DNA from: JALOOE01 sp964423545
GTDB lineage: Bacteria; Chloroflexota; Anaerolineae; CG2-30-64-16
Direction of reading: 5' to 3'
DNA: 18,493 nucleotides
Assembly: GCA_964423545.1 (NCBI GenBank)
Contig: CAYRFV010000093.1
Span: 1 to 18,493 of the forward strand
Shown here: piece after piece, positions 7,006 to 14,195 of the stretch
Layout: the number at the start of each line of letters is the position of its first letter
How positions within the stretch are numbered: position 1 is the first letter of the stretch
The notes under the pieces: generated by a model
Seen by the model: the letters and a program-made list of their open reading frames with translations, nothing else
What the model was told of the DNA's origin: nothing
Databases searched by the model: none
Made by a program: the position numbers and the translations under genes

Positions 7006-8829
7006 TTACGGCGCGCGCGTCGCAAAGACGGCCAGCTCATCCGCCCCGGACCGAATCTGCAACTGGTCGCCGCTGATCTGGAACGTTGCGGCGGAATGGA
7101 GCGCTTCGAGATACTGCTGCTCCTGCAGCATGACGCCTTCCGGCTTATCGCATATCATCGAGGTTGCGCTCGGCCGGTCGACGGACAGCGAGTTGCCGCT
7201 GGCTCGATAGCCCGCGCTGTATGTGTTGCAGCCGGACCGACCGGAGACGCGACCCGCCGTGTCGAAATCCAGCGAGATAGTCGTCCCCGCGATGAGCCCC
7301 ACTACGGCGCCCCTGCCGTTGTTGAAGTTCGTCACGGTCCAGCGCGTTCCGGCCAGCGGGTCGACGGCCGGCGGTGGTGCAACCGGCGGGGGTTGGGGCG
7401 GCGCGATCGGCTGCAATACGTTGATCGGGATCTGGCGGAAGACGGTCGTACCGTTGCGCAGCAGCACCCGCATCTCATAGGTGGTCGTGGTGCTCGGGCA
7501 GACGCGCTCGCTGCCTTGCCCGGTGCGCGGGAAGCGGTGATAGGGCTCGCCCAGCGGGTAGACCCAGACCGCCTGCACATTCTGCACCGACCAGTTAATG
7601 GTGGCGCACTCCCCTTGCGTGATGCTGGTCCGGTCCGCCCAGAACGAGATCTCGGGTGAGGGTGTGGGCGGGGGCGGTGGCAGCGCCGTGGGCCGTGCGG
7701 TCGGCACGGGGGTCGGCGTCGGGGGCCGAGGCGTGGGCGGGGGCGGCGACTGGATCACCGGCACGTTTTCGGCGTTGGTGGCCAGCACGAAATCGGCTGA
7801 CACCCAGCCGATGCCGCCGGGCAACGATGGCGCCGACACGGCCCACCACCGGCCGTCTGCGCTGCGGCCGGCTATCTCGGCCTCGTCACCGGCGCGCGCG
7901 GCGGCGATGACCGGGAAGGCGGTGCTCGGCCCCGAACGGACATTGAGCGTCTGTGCGCCAACCACGCGTCCCTTCGGCGTCTTCGGGGCCGGCTTCGGCT
8001 CCGGCAGATCGATGATCGCCTTGCGCTTCATCACGACGGCGAGCGCATCCTCAGCCGTCCGCATCTGCAGCATATCGCCCTCGATGCTGTAGGTCGCGGC
8101 GCTCTCCAGCGCGGTCAGAAATTCCGTTTCCTGATCCATGACGCCTTCCGGCTCTGGGCAGAAACGGAATGTCCTGGCGGGCGTTCCGATCTCTATGGCA
8201 TCGCCGTTCACCGAGTAGCCGGCGAAGTACTGGTTGCACCCGGCATCGCCGGTGATCTCGCTCTCGCCGAAGTTAGCAGAAATCTCGGTGTCGGCCAGGA
8301 GGCCCACCACGGCTTGCCGGCCGTTGTTGAAGTTGACCACCTCCCAGGAGGTGCCGGCCAGGCTCTGGGCGTCAGCCACGAAGGTGGCCAGGATCTGATC
8401 GCCCGCCAGCAGGACCAGGATCTTCTTGTTGGCCAGGAAGTTCGTGGTGGCGGCGAGCGCTGCCATGAATGCCGTGGCCTGCTTCATGACCGGCTCGGGA
8501 CACATGATCATGGTGGAGGCTGCCGGCTGTCTGAAGGTGAGGGTGGCGCCTTTCTGAGCATAGGTTGTGCGGAAGCGATTACAGCCGTCAGAGCCGGTCG
8601 CGCTGCCGTCCTTGTTCAACTGGAGTGTGACCATAGCGCCCGGCAGCGGCAGGTTGCCGTCGAGTGCACTGAGCACCCACTTCGTATCGGCCAGGCTGAT
8701 AGGGGCCGCCGCAGCCCTATCCGGGCCGATTGCGCCCGCGGCCGGGACGGCCGGCGCAACGAGCGGCACGCTGACCGCTGTCACCAAGACAACGATCAGA
8801 AACACGGTAGATTTCGCGAGACTTCCCAC
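7006..8829 (-). CDS. secreted multidomain protein: META-META-SH3b-Ig-like-META
   Basis: A 607-residue exported protein. The GTG at 8829 follows AAAGGAG by 8 nt. After a signal sequence (hydrophobic 9-31) the order is: META/HslJ-like domain 1 (about 45-152), META 2 (about 155-267), bacterial SH3 (about 288-350, with TLNVRSGPS and GWVSADFV), a Pro/Thr-rich linker (360-393), an Ig-like domain (about 394-472, beginning with ISFWADRTSITQGECATINW), a second Pro linker, and META 3 (489-606). Each META domain carries the GCN motif and a second Cys 26-27 residues later (C83/C110, C198/C224, C534/C560). Domains 2 and 3 are closest, sharing NFNNGR and AVVGL. No catalytic motif is seen; a role in envelope binding or stress resistance is plausible, since HslJ is heat-inducible in E. 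coli. It stands alone between two hairpin-bearing gaps. Confidence 0.88.
   Translation of the reverse strand: MGSLAKSTVFLIVVLVTAVSVPLVAPAVPAAGAIGPDRAAAAPISLADTKWVLSALDGNLPLPGAMVTLQLNKDGSATGSDGCNRFRTTYAQKGATLTFRQPAASTMIMCPEPVMKQATAFMAALAATTNFLANKKILVLLAGDQILATFVADAQSLAGTSWEVVNFNNGRQAVVGLLADTEISANFGESEITGDAGCNQYFAGYSVNGDAIEIGTPARTFRFCPEPEGVMDQETEFLTALESAATYSIEGDMLQMRTAEDALAVVMKRKAIIDLPEPKPAPKTPKGRVVGAQTLNVRSGPSTAFPVIAAARAGDEAEIAGRSADGRWWAVSAPSLPGGIGWVSADFVLATNAENVPVIQSPPPPTPRPPTPTPVPTARPTALPPPPPTPSPEISFWADRTSITQGECATINWSVQNVQAVWVYPLGEPYHRFPRTGQGSERVCPSTTTTYEMRVLLRNGTTVFRQIPINVLQPIAPPQPPPVAPPPAVDPLAGTRWTVTNFNNGRGAVVGLIAGTTISLDFDTAGRVSGRSGCNTYSAGYRASGNSLSVDRPSATSMICDKPEGVMLQEQQYLEALHSAATFQISGDQLQIRSGADELAVFATRAP
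8711..8750. repeat. imperfect direct repeat, copy inside META gene signal-peptide region
   Basis: GCAGCC, then after 6 nt the exact 16-mer GGGCCGATTGCGCCCG (8723-8738), then GCCGGG. The same three blocks with the same spacing recur at 8924..8963, upstream of the gene's start. In the gene it encodes part of the segment AAGAIGPDRAAAAP after the signal peptide. Confidence 0.6.
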
Positions 8830-8923
8830 AGTAGCAACTCCTTTCTGATTGGGATGAAATTGTGGTCGGGCGCATTGCGGTGCGCGGCTCTCGATGCGCT
8901 GCAGCGCGTCGCTTCGCTCCGCA

Positions 8924-8963
8924 GCAGCCAGGCCGGGGCCGATTGCGCCCGTTGCCGGGCGGT
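8924..8963. repeat. imperfect direct repeat, copy upstream of META gene
   Basis: Counterpart of 8711..8750, 213 bp away, in the 159-bp gap (8830..8988) between the TRIC-family gene and the META gene. Read on the - strand in the META gene's own frame it would encode TGAIGPGLAAAE, closely like the segment inside the protein. That frame is open from here to the GTG start. The gap also holds the imperfect palindrome at 8893-8910. No other gene is seen in it. Confidence 0.55.
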
Positions 8964-8988
8964 GTTACCGGCGACTCCTGGAATCGAT

Positions 8989-9639
8989 CTACTTTTCCTC
9001 CGTATGCAGCAGCACGGGCTGCGTCTGCCAATCGTAGCGGATGGCCAGCGTCCGGATCGCGAAGAACAGACCGATGATGATCCAGGCCGCGACCGTCGCG
9101 CTCACGTGCAGATAGACTTCCAGCACGACGAACAGGATGCAGGCGACGAACGCGGCCGACAGGTAGAACCTGCCCGGCTTGAGGATGGTCGGCGTGTTGC
9201 CCACCGTGATGTCGCGCAGCAACCCCCCGCCGAAACCGTTGATCATGCCGATCAGCACGACGCCGGGCGTCGGGATCCCTGCCTCGAGCGAAAGCTGCAT
9301 TCCTACGACCGCAAAGGCCGGCACACCCAGCGCGTCGATCAGGTTGATCAGATTGTCAACCAGCCGCATGTTGGCGATCCGCTGGCGGAAGAGCCGCACC
9401 ACGAACGCGGCCAGCAAAATCAACGGCAGGTACCACGCATCGGTCACGACGGGCGGCAGCTGATTCAAGAACAGCCCGTCGCGCAGCAGACTGCCGCCCG
9501 TTGCGGCCAGCAGCGCAATGACGACGACCCCTGCCATGTCATAGCGCTTGTGCATGCCCACAATCGCGCCGCTCAGCGCCCAGAGAAAGGTGGCGAAGTA
9601 GTCGAAGAGCGGCGGAAGCTGAAAAGACAGCGAAGTCAT
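8989..9639 (-). CDS. TRIC / UPF0126-family membrane channel protein
   Basis: A 216-residue membrane protein of the prokaryotic TRIC (trimeric intracellular cation channel, UPF0126/YadS-YicG) family, of usual length. It has the internal two-fold repeat with a Gly-rich LRD motif in each half: GGSLLRD (48-54) and GGGLLRD (137-143). Between them lies the conserved VDNLINLIDALGVPAFAVVG (94-113), and about seven membrane segments are visible. Family members conduct K+ and Na+ in vitro; the physiological role in bacteria is unclear. The ATG at 9639 lies 4 nt after the stop of the AbgT-family gene with no clear Shine-Dalgarno site, which points to translational coupling. It is the last gene of the peptidase/transporter cluster. 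Confidence 0.92.
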   Translation of the reverse strand: MTSLSFQLPPLFDYFATFLWALSGAIVGMHKRYDMAGVVVIALLAATGGSLLRDGLFLNQLPPVVTDAWYLPLILLAAFVVRLFRQRIANMRLVDNLINLIDALGVPAFAVVGMQLSLEAGIPTPGVVLIGMINGFGGGLLRDITVGNTPTILKPGRFYLSAAFVACILFVVLEVYLHVSATVAAWIIIGLFFAIRTLAIRYDWQTQPVLLHTEEK

Positions 9640-9643
9640 GCGG

Positions 9644-11296
9644 CTAGAGCCGGACCGGGTACCCCGGCCCGACCGGGATGCCCAGGATGAACCACAACAG
9701 CAGCAAGAGCAGCCACACCACGAGCATCACGACGGCGTACGGCATCATGAGCGCGACGAGGCTGCCTACCCCGAACTTCTTATCATAGCGTTGCGCAAAC
9801 GCCACGATGACCGGGAAGTATACCATGAGCGGCGTCAGCGTGTTCATGGGCGAGTCGGCCACGCGGTAGGCGGCGAACAGGGTCTGCGCCGGCACGCCGA
9901 GGCGCACGAACAGCGGCACGAAGATGGGCGCGAAGATGGCCCATTTGGCCAACGAACCGGGCATGATCAGGTCGAGCACGACGATGACCAGCACGAACCC
10001 GATGAGCAGTGGGATCGCGCCGATGCCGGCGGCGCTCAACGCGTCCGCAAGCGCGACGGCGATCACGTTAGGTATCTGGCTGTAGTTGAAGTAGGCAATG
10101 AACTGCGAGATCATCAGCAGCGTCAGGATCAGCCCGCCCAGCCCGGCGAAGGTCTTGATGATGGCCCCGATCACATCGTTCGCGTGCTTGTACTTTCCTA
10201 CGGCCGCGCCATACGCGACGCCTGGGATGAAGAAGCACAGCATGATGATGAACAGCAGCGAGGCCATGAAGGGGGTCCGCCCGATGATCTCGCCCGTCTG
10301 CGGATCTCGCAAGGGCGCGCCCTGCGGGAAGGTGCACAGCGCCACCACGGCCAACACGCCGAGCAGCGCCAGCCCCGCGTTGCGCATGCCTCGCGCGTCG
10401 AGTTTCGGATCGACCTCTTCACTTGGCGCCGGCCCCTCTTCGCCCGCATCCGCCGGATTGTAGGCGCCCAGGCGCGGCTCGATCACCCGCACCGTGATGA
10501 TCCCCGCCACGATCGTCATCACAAAGGTCGAAACGACCTGGAAGAAGTAGTCCGCCGTGATGGAGATGGCCGGCGCGCCGATCAGCTCCAGCGACTCGTT
10601 CGTGATTTCGAACAACATCGCGTCGTTCGGCGTCACGATCAGATTCGCCATGAAGATGGCTGCCACGCCGGCAAAGCCGGCCGCGAGGCCCGCAATCGGG
10701 TGTCTCCCGACGGCCAGGAACGCGACTGCGCTCAACGGGATGAGGATCAGGTAGCCCGCATCTGACGCCACGCTCGACAGCGCGCCGACGAAGACGATCA
10801 GGAAGGCAATCAGCGCGGCCGGGGCCACCTTGACGAGCTTGCGGATCAGGGCCGCCATCAGCCCGCCCTGCTCCGCCGCGCCCGCGCCCAGGAGCGCGAT
10901 GAGGGTAATGGCGAGCGCGCCGAAACCCTGGAACGTCGGCACAAACGACGTGAACATGAACCGGATGCCTTCGATGCTCAAGATGGGCCGGATCGCGATC
11001 GTCGTCGACTTGATTTCGTAATGCGTCGCGTCGGCGACGGGCGGCAGCTCCACGCTCGGCTGGCTCAAGTCCTCGTAGTAGTTCGGCGGCACCGCGATAG
11101 GCGCCGGTACGGCGATCTCTTCCGTCACGCTGACGCCGAGCCAGCCCAGAACGGACGACAGGACGATAATAAAGAGAATCAAGTAGGCAAACATGAGCAC
11201 CGGGTGAGGCACCTTGTTGCCCACCCGCTCGACGCCATCCAGCAGCTTGTCCATGAACGAGCGCTGAACGGGTTGGGCCGGAACACCTGCGGTCAT
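9644..11296 (-). CDS. abgT: AbgT-family transporter (p-aminobenzoyl-glutamate type)
   Basis: A 550-residue multi-spanning transporter. The ATG at 11296 is chosen over an upstream in-frame ATG at 11371 because GGAGGGGAG lies just before it and the family N-terminus (FMDKLLDGVERVGNKVPHPV) follows. Other family features are the long periplasmic segment after the first membrane helix (with SIEGIRFMFTS), VGALSSVASDAGYLILIPLSA and NLIVTPNDAMLF. AbgT proteins of known function import p-aminobenzoyl-glutamate or, in the MtrF/YdaH group, export p-aminobenzoate and sulfonamides. Which applies here cannot be decided. In E. coli abgT sits with the M20-type hydrolase genes abgA and abgB. Here an aminopeptidase and two M20 peptidases lie directly upstream, so uptake followed by hydrolysis of a glutamate-containing substrate is an attractive inference. 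Confidence 0.92.
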   Translation of the reverse strand: MTAGVPAQPVQRSFMDKLLDGVERVGNKVPHPVLMFAYLILFIIVLSSVLGWLGVSVTEEIAVPAPIAVPPNYYEDLSQPSVELPPVADATHYEIKSTTIAIRPILSIEGIRFMFTSFVPTFQGFGALAITLIALLGAGAAEQGGLMAALIRKLVKVAPAALIAFLIVFVGALSSVASDAGYLILIPLSAVAFLAVGRHPIAGLAAGFAGVAAIFMANLIVTPNDAMLFEITNESLELIGAPAISITADYFFQVVSTFVMTIVAGIITVRVIEPRLGAYNPADAGEEGPAPSEEVDPKLDARGMRNAGLALLGVLAVVALCTFPQGAPLRDPQTGEIIGRTPFMASLLFIIMLCFFIPGVAYGAAVGKYKHANDVIGAIIKTFAGLGGLILTLLMISQFIAYFNYSQIPNVIAVALADALSAAGIGAIPLLIGFVLVIVVLDLIMPGSLAKWAIFAPIFVPLFVRLGVPAQTLFAAYRVADSPMNTLTPLMVYFPVIVAFAQRYDKKFGVGSLVALMMPYAVVMLVVWLLLLLLWFILGIPVGPGYPVRL

Positions 11297-11333
11297 TGTC
11301 TCCCCTCCTCGATCAGAAGCACGATGGCATGCA

Positions 11334-11366
11334 TCGCCCGCTCGCCTGTCATCGTGGAGCGGGCGA
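11334..11366 (-). terminator. 10-bp hairpin between aminopeptidase and AbgT-family genes
   Basis: TCGCCCGCTC (11334-11343) and GAGCGGGCGA (11357-11366) pair perfectly around a 13-nt loop in the 77-bp gap, 8 nt after the aminopeptidase stop. There is no U-tract. Since the gap is short and the strand unchanged, it may be a partial terminator or an mRNA processing/stability site that sets different expression for peptidases and transporter. Confidence 0.55.
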
Positions 11367-11373
11367 CGCACCT

Positions 11374-12825
11374 CTATTGAGCATACTGCCTGAGGAACGC
11401 CGCGAGCAGCCGGACGCCGGCGCCGGTCCCGCCGTGGCTCTCATACGGCTTGGCCGGCTTGTCGACCCAGGCGACGCCGGCGATATCCAGGTGCACAAAG
11501 GGATAGTCGCCCACGAAAGCGGCAAGGAATGCACCGGCCGTAATCGAACCGGCCGCGGGCCCGGCCAGGTTCTTGAGATCCGCGATCTCGCTTTTCACCA
11601 TCGCACGGTATTCATCCCACAGGGGGAACGGCCACACGCGTTCGCCGGTCTCTTCGCCCGCGGCTGTCACGCGGTCGAGCAGGGCCTGATCTGTGCCCAT
11701 CATACCGACGGCATGAGACCCCAGCGCGATGATCATCGCTCCGGTCAGCGTCGATAGTTCGACGATCGCGTCAGGTTTGTACCGGAGACTGTAGGAAAGC
11801 GCATCGGAGAGGATGATGCGGCCCTCGGCGTCGGTGTTGAGCACCTCAATGGTCTTGCCGCTCAACGTGCGCACGATGTCGCCCGGCCGGTAGGAGTCAC
11901 TGCTCGGCATATTCTCCGCGGCGGAGACGAGTCCGACGACATGGAGCGGCAGCTGAAGCTCCGCCACCACCTGCATCGCGCCGAACACGGCCGCGGCGCC
12001 GCCCATATCCGACTTCATCGTTTCCATGGCGTTGGCCGGCTTCAGCGAAAGGCCGCCGGAGTCGAAGGTCAGCCCCTTGCCCACGAGGCAGATGGTGGGA
12101 ACGCCTTCGCGCGCCTCGCCGTACTCCATCACAATGAAGCGAGGGTCGTTGGCCGAACCTTTGCCGACTGCCAGGATACCGCCGAAGCCACCCTCAGTCA
12201 GGAGGGCTTTATCCAGTACGGTCACCCTCAGGCCGCCGCGCTCGCCGAGCCGCACGGCCGCGTCCGCCAGCTTGGCCGGCGTCATGGCATAGCCCGGTCC
12301 GTTGACCAGATCGCGCGCAAAGGCCACCGCACGGGCGGTCACGAGTCCCAGCCCCACCCCCGCGCGCGCCGCGTCGCCCGCGAACAGCGTCGCCCGCTCG
12401 ACCTCAAACGTCTGCTCATCGGTCAGGCCCGTTCGGTAGCGCCAGAAACGATACCCCGCGAGCGCCAGCCCCTCGGCAAACGCCTGTCCCGCCTGTGCGG
12501 CCGCCAGCGGCAGTTCGCCCGCCACCGCCACAGTCACGTCGCGCACCTGCAGCCGCTGCGCCTCCCGTCCCGCAGTCGCGCTCACACGGCGGATCGTTTC
12601 TGCAGCGGCTTTGGCCCGCGCGCCCAGGCCGGCGAGCAACACGCGCCGCGGCGCGACGGCCCCACACGGATAGAGCAGCAGCGTCTCGTTCGCACGCCCC
12701 CGAAAGTCGCCGGGTTCGAGCAGCCCGGCCACCGCCGGAGGCAGCGCCTCGCCCTCGAACACGCCCAGCACAGCCAGCCCTGATGGTTCGGCCAGCACGT
12801 CCCCTGTCTTGACGTTGATCTCCAT
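11374..12825 (-). CDS. pepA: leucyl aminopeptidase (M17 family, PepA-type)
   Basis: A 483-residue dizinc/dimanganese aminopeptidase that removes N-terminal residues from peptides in the cytoplasm; the family forms hexamers. The ATG at 12825 gives the normal N-terminus (MEINVKTGDVLAE) with GAGGTG before it; a longer frame to 12942 overlaps the preceding gene and is rejected. The M17 catalytic domain is intact. K250 and D255 lie in VGKGLTFDSGG, K262 and D273 in LKPANAMETMKSDMGG, and D332, E334 and catalytic R336 in NTDAEGR (330-336). The N-terminal 160 residues are the M17 alpha/beta domain. It starts 11 bp after the PepT stop, so the two are surely co-transcribed. Confidence 0.96.
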   Translation of the reverse strand: MEINVKTGDVLAEPSGLAVLGVFEGEALPPAVAGLLEPGDFRGRANETLLLYPCGAVAPRRVLLAGLGARAKAAAETIRRVSATAGREAQRLQVRDVTVAVAGELPLAAAQAGQAFAEGLALAGYRFWRYRTGLTDEQTFEVERATLFAGDAARAGVGLGLVTARAVAFARDLVNGPGYAMTPAKLADAAVRLGERGGLRVTVLDKALLTEGGFGGILAVGKGSANDPRFIVMEYGEAREGVPTICLVGKGLTFDSGGLSLKPANAMETMKSDMGGAAAVFGAMQVVAELQLPLHVVGLVSAAENMPSSDSYRPGDIVRTLSGKTIEVLNTDAEGRIILSDALSYSLRYKPDAIVELSTLTGAMIIALGSHAVGMMGTDQALLDRVTAAGEETGERVWPFPLWDEYRAMVKSEIADLKNLAGPAAGSITAGAFLAAFVGDYPFVHLDIAGVAWVDKPAKPYESHGGTGAGVRLLAAFLRQYAQ

Positions 12826-12836
12826 GCGCACCTCGA

Positions 12837-14150
12837 TCAGCCCATATGGCCGGGCGTTGGTTCGCCCGTTGTCTGCGCGCCCGGGGTCGCTCCCGATCGG
12901 ACGCCAGCCTCCGCCGCCCAGAGCTGGGCCAGCTTCACGCACACCTCAGTCGCCTGCGCCATGTCTTGCAGGCTGATCCACTCCAGCGGTCCGTGGATTT
13001 CCTGCATGCCGGTGAACACGTTGGGCGTCGGCAGGCCCAGCTCGGTCAGCCGCGAGCCATCGGTTCCCCCGCGCACGGGCACGGAAAACGGCTCGACTCC
13101 CGCCTGCCGGCACGCCTCTCGCGCCAGGTCGACCGGCCGCATGTCGTCCTCCAGCCAGTAGCGCATGTTGCGGTACTGCCTGGTGATCGCGCATTCGATG
13201 TGAGCTCGCGGTTCGCCGGCCTGGATCGCGGCGCACACCTTCTGGAGCAGCTCCCCCTGGGCTGCCAGCCCTTCGAGCTCGAAGTCGCGCAGGATGAGAT
13301 CGAGATTCATCTCGGCTGCACCGCCGCTCATGCCGGTGACGTGGATGAAGCCCTGGCGGCCCGCCGTGGTCTCCGGCGTCAGGGTGGCGTGCGGCAGCGC
13401 ATCGACAATCTTGGCCGCGAGGTGCGTCGCGTTGACCAGCTTATCCTTGGCCCAGCCCGGGTGGATCGATACGCCCTTGATCTTCACCCGGGCGCCGTCG
13501 GCCGAAAACGTCTCGAAGACGACCTCGCCCAGGTGTGCGCCGTCAAGCGTGTAGGCGACCTCGGCGGCCAGGTCGGCCGGCAGGTCGGGATGAACGCCGC
13601 GGCCGATCTCTTCGTCCGGCGTGAAACCGATCCGGATGGCGCCGTGGGCCAGCTCAGGCGTCTGCAGCAGGTGGCGTGCGGCCGCCATAATGATGGCGAT
13701 GCCTGCCTTGTCGTCTGCGCCGAGGAGTGTTTTCCCCGAGGCCGTCACGATGTCGTCCCCCACCTTTTGGCCCAGGTACGGCAGTGTCTTGGGCGAGAGC
13801 ACCTGCTCCGGGTCGTCAGGCAGGACGATATCCCTTGCGTCGTAGTGACGGTGTACGATCGGGGTCACATCCTTGCCGGTGAATTGGGGCGTGGTGTCCA
13901 CGTGCGCCAGCAGCGCGAGGGTGGGCGCTCCCGTATCGACCGTGGCCGGGATGGTTGCCAGCACTGCCCCGTACGGAGTCTGCGTCACCGCCTGTGCGCC
14001 GATCTCCCTCAATTCCTCCGCCAGCAAGTTCAGCAGATCGAATTGGACCTGCGAGCTGGGCGACGTCGACGAAGCGGGATCGGCTGTCGTGTCGATCTTC
14101 ACGTAGCGCAGGAAGCGCTCCTCTAGCTCCGCCAGGAATCGTGCGCTCAT
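12837..14150 (-). CDS. pepT: peptidase T (tripeptide aminopeptidase, M20 family)
   Basis: A 437-residue zinc metallopeptidase that releases the N-terminal residue of tripeptides. The ATG at 14150 follows GGGAGGG closely; an earlier ATG at 14180 lies within the hairpin after the upstream gene and is rejected. The M20B metal ligands and catalytic residues are all present and spaced as in PepT: H83 and catalytic D85 in AHVDT, D146 in LGADDKAG, E180/E181 in FTPDEEIGRG, D203 in TLDGAHLG and H386 in EIHGP. The lid/dimerisation domain covers about 210-325. GGTDGSRL (361-368) is the family signature. The last 25 residues (Ala/Gly/Pro/Thr-rich) extend past the usual end. It lies 45 bp after the dipeptidase gene. 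Confidence 0.96.
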   Translation of the reverse strand: MSARFLAELEERFLRYVKIDTTADPASSTSPSSQVQFDLLNLLAEELREIGAQAVTQTPYGAVLATIPATVDTGAPTLALLAHVDTTPQFTGKDVTPIVHRHYDARDIVLPDDPEQVLSPKTLPYLGQKVGDDIVTASGKTLLGADDKAGIAIIMAAARHLLQTPELAHGAIRIGFTPDEEIGRGVHPDLPADLAAEVAYTLDGAHLGEVVFETFSADGARVKIKGVSIHPGWAKDKLVNATHLAAKIVDALPHATLTPETTAGRQGFIHVTGMSGGAAEMNLDLILRDFELEGLAAQGELLQKVCAAIQAGEPRAHIECAITRQYRNMRYWLEDDMRPVDLAREACRQAGVEPFSVPVRGGTDGSRLTELGLPTPNVFTGMQEIHGPLEWISLQDMAQATEVCVKLAQLWAAEAGVRSGATPGAQTTGEPTPGHMG

Positions 14151-14173
14151 ACCCTCCCTTTCCTCGCATTGCG

Positions 14174-14193
14174 GCCGCATCGAACGATGCGGC
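14174..14193 (-). terminator. 8-bp hairpin between dipeptidase and PepT genes
   Basis: GCCGCATC, loop GAAC (GTTC on the - strand), GATGCGGC. It lies 2 nt after the dipeptidase stop codon (14196-14198) and 23 nt before the PepT start. No U-tract is present. Given the short gap it more likely tunes expression or stabilises the upstream mRNA than fully terminates. Confidence 0.45.
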
Positions 14194-14195
14194 TC

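Noticed and set aside
7655..7760. Repetitive GGGGGCGG-rich stretch as a regulatory or mobile repeat
   Set aside because: It encodes the Pro/Thr linker of the META/SH3b protein in frame; low complexity is explained by the protein.
9638..10765. 375-codon + strand frame opposite the AbgT-family gene
   Set aside because: Composition dominated by Arg, His, Asp and Gln with no domain; it is the shadow of a well-recognised membrane transporter.
12846..14126. 426-codon + strand frame opposite pepT
   Set aside because: The - strand shows all PepT catalytic motifs; the + frame is a GC-driven antisense frame.
8872..14193. Similar words GCATTGCGG and CGGCTCTC in the gaps at 8872-8890 and 14166-14195, suggesting a dispersed intergenic repeat
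   Set aside because: Only short blocks match, with different spacing and surrounding structure; not enough to exceed chance in GC-rich DNA.
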